Notes: generated by a model not told the origin, from the letters alone. DNA of 64,000 nucleotides from Forficula auricularia (GCA_024734495.1 JALMQS010000073.1:3112921-3176920), one strand, 5' to 3'; numbered from the stretch's first letter, positions 33,666 through 45,503 are shown. Numbers and translations: made by a program.

Positions 33666-35000
33666 AAATTTGATCGAAATAACATAGTAAGATTAAAAAT
33701 TAACAATCCAAGTTATATATCGCTCTAAATATATTTCATTCAAAAATTGAAATCTTCATTTGCGAAATTTCACGGTCTTGTGATTCTAAATTGAAAAACA
33801 TAGCCTTGCTATATAGTTAAATAAAAGATGGTTGAGTGTTTCGAATTTTGAATTTCTTCAAAATGAATAATAGTTTTTCACAAATTAAAAATAAAACTTC
33901 AAATTTCCAATAGAATTATAATAGGAAAAAGATTTTGAATATGGTATTTTTTTTTTGATTGAACGTGATTGAGGTTAAATCTTGAAAACTATCGCCTCTG
34001 ACAAATAAATTATATTTTTTGGAAATATTTATTGATAGATTTTTGAATAAAACAAATATAAATTATTTTTATAAAATCGGTTATTAGAAATCCAAACGTT
34101 TTCATAGAAGAAATTCTCTCATTAATAATTAAATTTTGAAAAATATTTGATTTAAAAAACAATATATATAGCAATCTATCATGAACCGAAACGTTGGGTT
34201 TCTAATAAATATTTTTAGATTATTTTATAAAAGAATTTGTATTTATTTAATACATCATGCAGAGGACAACCTCATTGATTTTTCCTTGTGATTTGTTATA
34301 ATAATTGACTTCATTTGAGTGTCTGATTTCAATAAAACTGATCATATTTCAAATTTGATTTTTTTGATGGCTATTATTAGGTATGGTATTTATTAACTGT
34401 TAATAATAATGTCTCGAATTTCGAAAATGGAGATTCCAATGGCAATCGGTTGGTATTTTATTTATTTCTAAATTTGTATTAGTACAAATTAAGTAATAAA
34501 TTTGATCGAAACAACATCCAAAGATTCCTTGCCGAGACAATTTGTCCATTCTATTCTGGTTTTCTACCTCCTTCTGTTTATCCACATGTGTGTGTGTGTG
34601 TGTGTGGAACAAGAGCCTGAAAGGAGGGGAAATGGAGGGGGAGGGGAAAAGGGGAGGGACTGTTTCGTACCGACAGGTTTTCTATCAAATTAATGGCAAA
34701 TTTTTCTTTTCTTTTTCAATTTTTTTTATATCTATTTATTTTTTTATTTTTTTGAAATGTACTAGCGAGATGAGATTTCTTTTTACATGAAATTTATTGT
34801 TGGCGACGATAGTTTCTCACAGTTGACTGTTTCTGTGCTGCGTGATTTACAGTTAACTATCTAGCTATTCTGATAAACGACAACGATTCTTTAGTTTTGT
34901 TAATGGAAATAATCCAATGGAGGGGATGAGAGGGTAATTAATGTGTGCCACACACACGACATACGCCTCCACTTCCTGCCGGAAAATATATATTCTTGAT
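33666..35000. other. AT-rich DNA with partial repeat and (TG)n
   Basis: Holds the partial inverted copy at 34290-34505 and a short (TG)n run at 34585-34604 followed by a G-rich stretch. No gene recognised. Confidence 0.4.
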
Positions 35001-35027
35001 AACAAATCAACCTACTAATAATTTGAT

Positions 35028-35640
35028 AAATTAAAAAAAATAAGCTGACGTGCTCTGATGTGGCCATCCACTTGACTTTACCTGGCCCCTAAAATTATTT
35101 ATTATCATGTAGGGGGGGGGGGGTAGTTTTTGAATGTTTATACTTCTGGGGTCACACTGATTATGTATACAAAATTTGGTTGAGTTTGGTAAATGACCAA
35201 GATTTTCATTGTTGACCCCCCCCCCCATTTTGAGAGGTTAATTTTTGCATTTTAAGACTTCTGGGGGTCCACTGATTATGTATACAAAATTTGATTGAGT
35301 TTCCTCAAATGGCCTAGATTTTTAATTTTTGACCCTACCCCCCCCCCCCCGCCCTTTGGGGGTTAGTTTTTGCATTTTGAGACTTCTGGAAGTCCAGTGA
35401 TTATGTATACAAAATTTATTTGAGATTGCTCAAACGGGGTAGATTTTAAATTTTTTACCCCCCCCCCACCCCTCAAACACCCCTTAATTTTGGATTGATA
35501 TGCACTAAAATCTAATCAGCTCTTAATCATCAATGGACCAAAACTACGTAGTGAAATTTGGTACTCGATTCACGCTAGTTGTTGTGATTATCTCGTCCAC
35601 CAAAAGTAGGTAACTGCACAGACTAACTAACTATACTCTC
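35028..35640 (+). repeat. R2 copy with three minisatellite units
   Basis: From 'aaataagctgacgtgctctg' through three 'ttatgtatacaaaattt' units separated by poly-C tracts to 'aactaactatactctcag'. The 3' third is missing. Confidence 0.65.
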
Positions 35641-35712
35641 AGTATTGACATGTACACTTCTGATGATGGACTAATAATTCCCGGTAAAGATTTTGAGTTT
35701 GCTGCAATACCT

Positions 35713-36042
35713 CTTTAGTTCTTCTTCTTCATTCGACTGTGCCATACCACGAAACGGGTGTCAGCTCTCTAACTACACATCATACCTCGCGCTGAGTGAG
35801 TTTACGTTGCTTTACACAGATATACGGGACCTACTTATAACTCGTTGAACGCTTTGAGGTTACACAATTATACTGTTCCAATTTAGAGGAGGCGGCTGCA
35901 AATATGCAATTATACTCTTGGTAGGTTACCATTACTTTCCAAGAGGAGGCGGCTGCAAATATCTATCTGCCGAGACTCGGTCTCGAACCAGCGATCTTCG
36001 AGTCAGCGAGCCAGCACTCTACCCACTGACCCACAGTCGCCT
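35713..36042 (-). mobile_element. tRNA-derived SINE, copy 1
   Basis: The 5' end (minus strand, from 36042) is tRNA-like. Box A TGGGTCAGTGGGTAGAG lies in 36017-36034 and box B GGTTCGAGACC in 35979-35989. An unrelated body follows, with a (GAA)n tail at 35720-35730. A perfect 8-bp duplication CAATACCT (35705-35712, 36043-36050) flanks it, and the host R6 repeat shows the empty site. A ~65-bp internal duplication ('gaggcggctgcaaatat' twice) sets it apart from copy 2. Confidence 0.85.
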
Positions 36043-36049
36043 CAATACC

Positions 36050-36700
36050 TTTATTGGTACTCCAATATTACTACTCTAAGTTTTTCCCCAAATCTGTGTT
36101 GTGGAAATTTTACTTATCAAAATAAGAAAATTTCGGAGTTTTATCAGTTTTTCTTGAATAACTCTAAAATAGCTTATCAAATAAAAAAGATATCCATTAG
36201 ATAAATTAAAGCTCTTTAAATTACGCTTAAAATGTTAACATTTCTATCTATTTACGTTAAATAGAACCAGTACTAACGGCTGTCAAATAACAGCACCCGG
36301 GATCCCTTTTGAATATCCCTAAAACTCGTACTTTTTTCGATTTTCCCCATTTTGACCATGAAGGAGCAGGTTTTCGACAAAGACCACTCTATACATTTTT
36401 AAACTAAATTATATTTGCTACAATTTAAACAAAGTTTCATCTTAATTGGATAATAGTGACTTTGAAGTTTTGAAAAAAATGCAATTTTTTGAAAAAAAAA
36501 GCCATTTTTCCTTCATAAAACGAAAATCACTCATCCTAGAAACTTGATTTTGATTTCATTCTCTAGGAAATTTTATTGCCTTGGACGTTTACTTGGACCA
36601 CTTTTTTGATAAAGATCTTAGATTTATAGATATTCTACATTTTCCGGACAGGATATGATCTATAGATTTAAGAGGTTCAATAAAAATAAACTGCAACGGA
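36050..36700 (+). repeat. R6 interspersed repeat copy (SINE host)
   Basis: Continues the R6 sequence split by the SINE ('aatacctttattggtactcc', 'ggagcaggttttcgacaaag', 'tagatttatagatattc'). Confidence 0.6.
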
Positions 36701-36760
36701 TCGTTGCTAAACTTTATCCAAATTGGAGTAATTTTTGGAGACGGACTGATAAGTGAATTA

Positions 36761-37071
36761 AGTGGATATTGATGAGGCAGTCCAAAAAAAGAAGAAGATA
36801 ATTTACACTATCTTTTTATTAATAAAACCGACGTTTCGGAGGCTATTCCCTCCTTCTTCAGGGTTTTGAAAAGTCAGTGAAGGAAATCCAATGCGGCATT
36901 CCCCTCTGTCTCCTCTTTCATTGTTACTGCCACTGAAAAGAGGAGACAGAGGGACATATTCCTTCGCTGACTTTCAAAACCCTGAAGAGAGAATCTCGAC
37001 GTCGGTTTTATGAATAAAAAGATAGTGTAAATTATCTTCTTCTTTTTTGGACTGCCTCATCAATATCCACT
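36761..37071. mobile_element. Fold-back MITE with GTGGATATTGATGAGGCAG ends
   Basis: Termini AGTGGATATTGATGAGGCAG (36761) and CTGCCTCATCAATATCCACT (to 37071). The arms extend ~130 bp inward through 'ccgacgtttcgg' and 'gaggagacagagggg'. The flanking trinucleotide TTA on both sides suggests a 3-bp TWA-type duplication as in PIF/Harbinger; three bases alone are weak evidence. No transposase. Confidence 0.75.
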
Positions 37072-37079
37072 TTATCCAA

Positions 37080-37560
37080 ATTCATTTGAAATATTAATAT
37101 GTTTGTTCCTTTATTATTAATCAGATATCACTTGCAATTTGTAGTTCATATTGAAATTAATTCAAAAATAATTCTCATTTAAGAGTCGAGGAATAACCAT
37201 TCCACATTGGATTTTTGACATTTCGGTTATTATTGGTAACCATTGCTGTAGACATAGAGGAATCGACTTAAAATCAAAAATAGCCATCGATTCTCATCTA
37301 ATACTTGAGGAATAACAATTTTACATTAGATTTTTGACGTTTCGATTATTATTGGTAACCATTGCTGAAGACATGGAGGAATCGACTTAAAATCAAAAAT
37401 AACGATCGATTCTTATCTAATACTAGAGGAATAACCTTATTGCATTCCATTTTTGATGTTTTGACTATTAATGGAAACCTCTACTGAAAATGTGGAAGAA
37501 TCGATTTTAAGTCGATTCTTCCACATGCTTTGCATTGGATAAAGTAAAAAGTAATTAATG
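37080..37560 (+). repeat. Imperfect ~100-bp tandem repeat
   Basis: 'Gaggaataac', 'tttttgac(a/g)tttcg', 'ggtaaccattgctg' and 'gaggaatcgacttaaaatca' recur at ~37185, 37305 and 37425. Non-coding. Confidence 0.55.
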
Positions 37561-37659
37561 TGTATCACGTTAAATATTCTAGTGATTATAAATTTGACGA
37601 ATTAATTTTGACCGAACCTCGCTATTTTAGTGATTTACATTAATTTGTTAATTTTCTCT

Positions 37660-38295
37660 TAGGGGCCGTCCATTAATTACGTCACTCAATTAGGGAAGGG
37701 GAGGGAATCTCAGATATGTGAGAGGGGAGCCGGGAGATCTTAAAAAGTGTGATGTCACAAAAGTCAAAATTAAATAATTATAGGGTAGAAATAAAGATAA
37801 GAGTAAATAAATATTTTATTTAATATGGATTTACTATGAGTTAAGGATACTGGGTCACTTATTTCACATTAAAATTAAAAAATTAAAAGATATAAAATTT
37901 TTTTCTTTTTCAATATATATATTTCGGGCTATCAACCCATCTTCAGGAAATACAGAAAGTAACTAATTTAACTTATTGAATAACAGGCTATATATGTGTT
38001 TATTGAACAGAGAGACATTCTGTTTTGTTCTGTGTTATATCTTTTAATTTTTTAATTTTAATGTGAAATAAGTGACCCAGTATCCTTAACTCATAGTAAA
38101 TCCATATTAAATAAAATATTTATTTACTCTTATCTTTATTAAAGATGTTTCATCTTGCACCAACACCACAATCTCTACTGATTATAGCGTAGAAAAGTGA
38201 CGTCACAGAGCTCAATGAAAATGTGACTCAGGGTAAGAGAGGGGGCTAAAAATGTTGGAATTCATGTGAGGTAATTTATGGGAGGCCCCTTAGCT
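37660..38295. mobile_element. MITE (GGGGCCGTCCATTAATTACG ends) interrupted by a fold-back
   Basis: Left end 'aggggccgtccattaattac' and right end 'gaggtaatttatgggaggcc' match the copy at 9707-9935. The interior is split at 37790/38181 by the fold-back listed next. Confidence 0.65.
37791..38180. mobile_element. Fold-back element with long target duplication, copy 1
   Basis: The arms ('aaagataagagtaaataaat' to 'cacttatttcacattaaaat' and inverse) flank a ~130-base loop. One end carries an extra ~40 bp ('tttcatcttgcaccaacacc' to 'tctctactg') that is not part of the arms. Direct repeats ATTATAGGGTAGAA (37777-37790) and ATTATAGCGTAGAA (38181-38194) flank it. The related site at ~9808 is empty. The copy at 54845 has the same asymmetric end. 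Confidence 0.8.
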
Positions 38296-38799
38296 TTATT
38301 TCCCCTCCTTTTAGTTACAGATGCCAATATTATAGTCCAGGCAAATTACGATTTTAACAGGAAATAAAGATTTTATTGCTGGTACTGGTATTATTGGTAC
38401 TCCAATATTACGAACTACCCATCTCTAATTTACTTTGTTTGTCAGCTCATTCGTGATATTATGACCACTTTGTTTTTTTTATTCAGTATTTTGAACTTAC
38501 TAAGTATTTTTCTTTTTCTTTTTGGCCGTAGAGTTAGGATAATGCATTCAAAAGAACGTTTTGTGTTGCTGGTTGCATCCTCAGGCGCTCTCTATTAAAA
38601 CATATTACTTAAGGTAGTTGTTTCGCGACAATACCAGCAAAAAGTTAATGCTCAAGTATATAGAACAGTCAATAAGGATTCATAGTTCATAAGGCCAACA
38701 CTTTTTGCTGTTTTTGTACCAAATCTAGCCAATCCCGTGCTCGTTTGAGAAATTTGGCAACATTGAAAGAGATTGAATATTTTTATACATGACATTAAA

Positions 38800-39217
38800 A
38801 TGACAGATAAAATGAATGATAAAATACATTTTAAAGATCGATTTATTAATCAAAAAGTTCTAAATAAACGATTAAAAGCTGTTGCGGTAATGAATGAGGG
38901 AAAAAAACGAAAAAAATGTGTACTAAGAGTGCTAATGTAGGTACCCGAATAATTGAAGTGGGCGAGTTGGCGAATAACCTAACCTGTTGTCACTGTCAGA
39001 AAGATATTTTATTAAAAAATATTGTTGATGAAAGGCGATTAGGTTTGAATTCTATTTTTTCAATAAAATGTCAAGATTGCTATACATTAACTCATGTCAG
39101 TACTGGAAAGAAACATACATCTAAAGATGGTGTGAAATGTAGTGACGTAAATACCAAAATTGCACTAGGTAAGTTTAATTTTTTTAATACAAAATTATTG
39201 ATAGCAGTAAAATAAAT

Positions 39218-39254
<37 letters not shown>

Positions 39255-39693
39255 TGGCACAACCACGAGGGGGGGCTGAAGCCCCCCCCGAGTCAAGGAA
39301 AAAATGAAAGTACCTAAAAGCAAAAATTAACAAATTTACAAATGAAAATAAAAAAACTATTTGATAAATTTAATAGCCCAAAGAAAATTAGACTTCTGCT
39401 GGCCAATAGGTAAATATGCATAAGCTGGAAATAATTTGAATCGACGTTTGGCATCCCAAATAAGAGTTAGGTGTATGAGTTTACGACGGTTTCTGGCTGC
39501 TAAATTTATATACTCCAAAATCCTGGTTGCGCCCCTGATATATATAATATATATATTTAATATGCAGATTCAATAAAAATAATAATAAAGTCTTATAATG
39601 AAAATATTGAACTAGATTTACAAATTTTTAAATCTGATTTTAGGAGCTATACACTCTGGAGTTGGATATATTTCAAAGATATATAGGTACTGA
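38800..39693 (+). pseudogene. Remnant of a gene with a Mutator-type zinc-binding domain
   Basis: The second part of exon 1 (ATG 38916 to 39168) encodes GTRIIEVGELANNL, a CxxC pair (residues 24-27), LGLNSIFSIKCQDC with a second CxxC (52-55), and DVNTKIALG. This order matches, from memory, the N-terminal part of the Mutator-like domain proteins common in arthropods. A donor GTAAGT follows at 39169. An acceptor TTTTAG at 39638-39643 leads to exon 2, which joins in phase to give ALG-AIHSGVGYI, as expected for the family, then a stop at 39691-39693. Upstream, ATG 38800 opens a lysine-rich frame (KVLNKRLKAVAVMNEGKK) that ends in a different phase after two runs of seven A, so a frameshift is likely. 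A hAT MITE sits in the intron. Probably a dead fragment; a short functional protein cannot be excluded. Confidence 0.65.
39252..39537. mobile_element. hAT MITE with CAGTGGCACAACCA termini
   Basis: 286 bp with ends CAGTGGCACAACCACGAG and TCCTGGTTGCGCCCCTG, between TATATATA runs consistent with an 8-bp duplication. Its body ('aaattagacttctgctgg', 'tttacgacggtttctggctg') recurs at 52700-52750 and 53490-53600. It lies in the intron of the Mutator-type gene. Confidence 0.8.
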
Positions 39694-39849
39694 ATGTGAT
39701 ATAAATATTAAATGTTTTCAAAATAAAATTATTTTTATATCAAGAACATGTTATTATTTTTTGTTTATTTGATTTAAATTGTTATTTAAGCTAAAATTAG
39801 ATTTTCATGATAACAATTCCTCATGATTAGAAAAATTCATGCAATTGGA

Positions 39850-40415
39850 GGTATACAAAATTTGGTTGAGTTTGATACAAGGACCAAGATTTTAATTCCC
39901 CCCCCCCTCAAAAAAAAAAAAATTGGGTGGTTAATTTTTGTATTTTTAGACTTCTAGGGGGTCCGCTGATTATGTGTATAAAATTTGGTTGAGTTTGCTA
40001 AAATGGCCTAGATTTCGCCCCCCCCCCCACCATTAATTTTGGCCCCAGAAAAAAATATTTTCATTATTATAGGTTTATTTTATTGTATATTTCATTTTTC
40101 TTGTTTTTTTTTTAGTTTGAAAAGATCATAATTTTAAATTTTAACCCCCCCCCTTAATTTTGGGTCGACATGCACCAAAATCTAACCAGCTCTTAATGAC
40201 AATGGACCAAAACTAGGTGTGAAATTTGGTTTCGATATTCACACTAGTTTTTGAGCTAGCTCGTCCACAAAAATTTGGTAACGCACAGACTAACTAACAG
40301 ACTAGCAGACATTTTGAGAAAACAATTATTATTTCGAAAAAAAAGAAGAAAAAAACGCTTATTTCATGCACGATCACAATACTTGACCATACACCCTGTA
40401 TGGTAAAGTAAAAAA
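39850..40415 (+). repeat. R2 copy
   Basis: 'Atacaaaatttggttgag' units with poly-C tracts, an insertion-like stretch at 40040-40140, then the standard 3' part to 'ccataca ccctgtatgg'. Confidence 0.65.
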
Positions 40416-40419
40416 TGAT

Positions 40420-41480
40420 TAACTATACCCTTATCCAGAAAAAAAATTAAACTTATATACTTTAAAGAGTGAACTAATAATAATAAAAATAATAATATTT
40501 TCAAAAATTTCTATAAATATAGTTTTGTTATTTTTTAACAAATGTAATCAACGCCTACGTTACATCTTATGAAAATTATAATTTTCAAAAAATCTAGCGC
40601 ACGCGCGCTTTCTGCTTTTTACTCCCTCTTTCGCTGGTTTAACAAATGCGCTGTTGCCAAAATGTTTTTAGTGAGAATTTTTTTATATGCATTTTTCATT
40701 ATTTATTCCTTATTATCTCAGAAACTGTGTTGTAACTATGAATGAACTTGTCTTAAAATATGTATTGGTTATTGTTTAATGTTGGTTTAGTTTTTTATAA
40801 AAATTGTACCAAGGGTTTCTTAATTATAATTAAATATGTATGTAAACTTTCCGATATCCCGTATAGTGCAATGCTAAAGAGCCCGAAAAAATCGATTTTT
40901 GAAATTAAATATCTCCGGAACTGTATTGTTCATCAATTTCGTTTTGCCACCAATCGATGCACAAGTATTTGAATAATAATATATCTAAATTTCAGAAAAA
41001 TTCTACGAAAACGCATTTGGCGGAACAACTACCTTAACGAGCCTTTATTACATTTTAAATAATTTTAAAAATAATAATAGTTGATTACAGCTTTTTACCA
41101 TAGTGTTTCATGTTTTTGAAGTCGGTGTCAATCAAACTATATAAGCGAGCGTACCCGGCAATCGTACTAAGTAAAATCAAATAGTCTATATATCAATACA
41201 GAACAGCCTGTCAAAATACAATAGAAAAGTCAACCGTTTTTGGTCTCATGAATTTGAGCGCCACCATGCGAGCAAAAAGGCAATCATGCAGTTGAAATCC
41301 GACTTTCGGCTACCGGCAAAATTAAAAAAAAAACGTGTACTCTAAATGTCAAATACTCTTAATAAAAAAGTAATATAACTATTTAAAAACCTGCAAAATG
41401 CTGTAAATTCGCTTATATACTGTGGTTTGTTAAATTTACATCTATATTAGCTTATTTCGCATGCATACATTATTTTTTTC
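40420..41480. other. AT-rich DNA; half-palindrome, no clear gene
   Basis: Contains 'aacaactaccttaacgagc', 'tataatgaatgaac...gtattggttattgttaatg'-type sequence shared with 54540-54830, and the half-copy of the GAAGTCGG palindrome at 41118-41180. The 70-codon frame at 40760 lies in this shared repeat. Confidence 0.45.
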
Positions 41481-41487
41481 ATTAAAA

Positions 41488-41518
41488 TCTACTCTTATTA
41501 AACGATCACAAATTGTTT

Positions 41519-41574
<56 letters not shown>

Positions 41575-42828
41575 ATATATATTAAAATTGAATTGAAATA
41601 ATTATCGGAAAAGAGGTTTTTTTATCTAATTAGATTTTTCCTCTTATTAAAAACAAGGACTAAAGATGAATAAGGACACTCGATGGTGGAGAAGCAATCT
41701 CCGAAATCGAAGCTAAAATACAAGGTATACATTAATTAATGTAAAATAATTGGTTTAATAAAATTTATTATATATTAAAATTAGGGGAGAAAAGGGATGG
41801 GGAGAATTCCGATTGATTTGATCGGAAGGATTAATTGGATGGATTAATTTCCGCAATATAGTATTGGAATAATTATCGGAAAAGAGGTTTTTTTATCTAA
41901 TTAGATTTTTCCTCTTTTAAAAACAAGGACTAAATATGAATAAGGACACTCGATGGTGGAGAAGCAATCTCCGGAATCGAAGCTAAAATACAAGGTATAC
42001 ATTAATTAATGTAAAATAATTGGTTTAATAAAATTTATAAAAAAAAATTAAAATTAGGAGGATGGGATTGAGGAGTGAGAGATCCAATCGACTTGATTGG
42101 GGAATAATGGAATTGAAATAATTATCGGAAAAGAGGTTTTTTTATCTAATTAGATTTTTCCTCTTATTAAAAACAAGGACTAAATATGAATAAGGACACT
42201 CGATGGTGGAGAAGCAATCTCCGGAATCGAAGCTAAAATACAAGGTATACATTAATTAATGTAAAATAATTGGTTTAATAAAATTTATAAAAAAAATTAA
42301 AATTAGGGATGATTGATGAAAAGGAAGAGAGGAGGGAGAGAAGGAAAACCAATCGACTTGATTGGGGAATAATGGAATTGAAATAATTATCGGAAAAGAG
42401 GTTTTTTTATCTAATTAGATTTTTCCTCTTATTAAAAACAAGGACTAAAGATGAATAAGGACACTCGATGGTGGAGAAGTAATCTCCGGAATCGAAGCAA
42501 AAATACAATGTATACATTAATTAATGTTTAAATTGGTTTAATAAAATTTATAAAATAAATAAATAAATAAATAAAATTAGGAGTTTTTTGTTTGTTTTTA
42601 ATTAACAGGTGTCTAAATCATAACAAAACAGGTGTGTTTACAAATAAAGTGGTTAAAGTGGCTTTTTTTTATATAACTTGGAAACAAATCTTATTTAATT
42701 TTATGTTTTTATTTCAGATCCTATACGATTATTTTTTTATTATTATTTTCCTATTTATTTTTATATAATGTTTATAATATTTTAATAATTAAAATTTAAT
42801 TTAATTTTTAATCCTAATTTTAATATAA
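41488..42828 (+). mobile_element. R1 Helitron-like element with a four-unit internal array
   Basis: Starts TCTACTCTTATTAAACGATC after an A, followed by (TA)n (41521-41571). Then, inside the 'attaaaatt/agg' position of R1, come four units of 249-271 bp starting at ATTATCGGAAAAGAGG (41601, 41872, 42121, 42386). The family middle block follows ('acaggtgtctaaatcataac', 42605). Each unit contains 'cactcgatggtggagaag' and the palindrome ACATTAATTAATGT. The 3' end is missing; another Helitron-like element begins at 42829. Confidence 0.65.
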
Positions 42829-43380
42829 TCTATATAAATAAAAATGAATTTCTGTTTCTTCGTGAGCGCAGATCTCTCAAATGCCTGGACCGATTTGGAT
42901 AATTTTTTTTTTAATGTTCGTAATAGTCCAATACGTAAAAAAAAATTGGAAAAGTTGCCCGAAAAATTGGAAAATTCAAGAAAAACTAAAAAAAAATTCA
43001 GGTTTGCCAACATAGAGCTTGCCAAACAATAAAAGAACTAAACTAAAAAAACAAGTGTTGGCGGCCCTGTTTGTAAGATTTTTGAGTGTCATTTATTCTC
43101 AATAGTTCTAACCACATTATCGTTGAAGAAGAATTTAATACTGCAACAAAGATTTAAAAAATCTATCTATTTTTTTAAAGTACATTTAAAACCAAAAATT
43201 TAAGACAAAATCGTCATGATAACTAAATTTTTGAAAAATTTATGGTTATTTAAAAAAAGCTATTTTTTATTCTTACCTTCTTTTGGGTTGGGTGAAAAAA
43301 TTTGAAAAAAATTCTGAAAACCGTCTTTAATAGGGTAGAAAAAAATAAAAAAGTTTCAGCCAAGCTTTTGATTATATATA
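42829..43380 (+). mobile_element. Helitron-like 5' end and body
   Basis: Begins, after an A, with TCTATATAAATAAAAATGAA and continues 'tttctgtttcttcgtgagcg', a leader typical of insect Helitrons. The same TCTATATAAA start is seen in the 54-bp element at 55180. The 3' end with CTRR was not found. Confidence 0.5.
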
Positions 43381-44455
43381 TAGATGAAAAATATTTAATT
43401 TAAAATAAAATATGTTATTTAAAAATCATTTTTCTTAAAAATACCCTTGGGAATCTCACCTCATCTTTTTCTATTGTATTTAAGACCCTCAGCCATTGCA
43501 AATGAACTAAGCCTTTTGGCTTTTGTATTCGAGCTCATTCATTCATTTCAATATTATTTACTTATTTCAAAGTTAATTATAAAGGATTATTGAAACTATA
43601 CTAACTAAACTAACTGAAAGGAATTAATTAGCTTTTGGAATTTCTTTAAAAACATATTTTAAAGATTAAAAACAAAAATTCAATTAGCCCGTAGAATTCT
43701 TTAAAGAAAACAAAATCATTTGAAAACCCATTGTTATATTGTTTTGAAAACTAGGAAATTTCAGCCTATTGAAATTATTAAAAACCTATTTTAAGCCTAA
43801 TTAAACTTAAATTTTCTATAATCTATTAATAAACTTTAAAAGTTTATTATTTTTAATTTTTCAATTGGATAATTCTCCCCAAATGACAATTTTTACCTTA
43901 TTTATTTAATTTTTACAAGACAAATACTTTATTTTAATTTCTTCTCTTAGTTCTTTTTGCCGAATAATTGAGTATCCCAAGGGGACAATAAAATATTGTC
44001 TTCTGCTGGAAAAATAATTTTTTTTAATTCATTCATAAATAGATATACTTTGTCCTCTTCATCAATCTATTACAATTAATTCACAAGAGTTGATATTTGA
44101 GAGTGTTCTTTACACGTGTATAAAACATCCACGTGGGGGTCCAGGGGGCAAAGCTTTTATAAAAAAGTGGCAAATTTTAAAAAAATTATAAAATTTAATC
44201 AAATGAGATGTGATTAATTTCTTCTTTTGTGCGCAAAGAAAAGCAAATTGAATATTTAATTTTTTAGTAGTGAGGGGGGGCGGGGAGGAGGAATAATTAT
44301 CAATATATTTAATTTTCCTTAATTTAAAACCAATTTGAGTGTTTCATTTCAAAATTCGAGTCCAAATTACGATTATATTTCAAATTTGCCGCAAATATAC
44401 CGACGGCATCAGCGCCCCTTGTCGGTAGCATTACATCAGCGTTGCTGCAATTTAA
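43381..44455. other. AT-rich DNA with R8 fragments, no gene
   Basis: R8-like pieces at 43985-44100 ('gtcttctgctgg', 'tcatcaatctattacaatt'). No coding or RNA support. Confidence 0.4.
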
Positions 44456-44459
44456 TCTG

Positions 44460-45503
44460 CTCTATTCTTTATATTATTTGTTATAAACTATTAGTGGGTT
44501 TTAAAATTGAAAAAAATATAAACAAACTTTTTTATTGAGATTTCCATCTATAAATAATTACTTTAATTTAGAAAAGATCAATTTGGATAGGATCGATTAT
44601 TTCTTTCCTATGATATCAATTTTACATTGTATTTGAGCTTCGACTTCGGAGATTACTTCCCCACCATCGACTGTCCTTAATGTTCTTGAACTTGCCAACA
44701 TCTTTTTAGTCCTAGTTTTTAATAAGAGGAAAAACTAATTAAATAACCAAAACCTCTTTTCCGATTTTCCATTCCAATCAACACAATTTTTTTTATAAAT
44801 TTTATTAAACCAATTATTTTAAATTAATTAATGTATACATTGTATTTTTGCTTCGATTCCGGAGATAACTTCTCCACCATCGAGTGTCCTTATTCATCTT
44901 TAGTCCTTGTTTTTAATAAGAGGAAAAATCTAATTAGATAAAAAAACCTCTTTTCCGATAATTATTTCAATTCCATTATTCCCCAATCAAGTCGATTGGT
45001 CATTCAATCTCCCTTTCACCATCCAAAACAATTTTTTTTTTTATAAATTTTATTAAACCAATTATTTTACATTAATTAATGTATACATTGTATTTTTGCT
45101 TCGATTCCGGAGATTACTTCTCCACCATTGAGTGTCCTTATTCATCTTTAGTCCTTGATTTTAATAAGAGGAAAAATCTAATTAGATAAAAAAACCTCTT
45201 TTCCGATAATTATTTCAATTCCATTATTCCCCAATCAAGTCGATTGGTCTCTTTTTCAACACAAAAAATTCATAATTTTAATATAATATATTAATATTTG
45301 TTATAACACATTAGTGGGTTTTATAATTAAAAATCCAATTAAAAATAAAAGATAATTTAAAAAAATGTAAACAAACTTTTTTATTGAGATTTTCATCTAT
45401 CATTAATTACTTTAATTAAGAAAAGATCAATTAAGATGAAATTTGTCGAGGTCCAGACCTAGCCAGATCGTTTTTTCATCCTCAAAACTTGTTAATAGAT
45501 GAG
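44460..45503 (-). mobile_element. R1 copies with a three-unit array, opposite orientation
   Basis: An R1 fragment (44460-44584) is followed by a 39-bp segment copied from upstream of the 45617 gene (44585-44623). Three inverted units of the ~260-bp array follow ('ccaccatcgagtgtccttat', 'aaaacctcttttccgat', 44624-45262), then the R1 5' part (45263-45503). Relative to 41488-42828 the arrays face each other. Confidence 0.6.

Noticed and set aside
29375..34505. CRISPR-like interpretation of regularly spaced repeats
   Set aside because: Units are ~680 bp, in both orientations, without short unique spacers, and the DNA is eukaryotic.
36761..37071. Firm assignment of the fold-back to PIF/Harbinger
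   Set aside because: Only a 3-bp TTA duplication supports it and no transposase is visible; kept as a suggestion.
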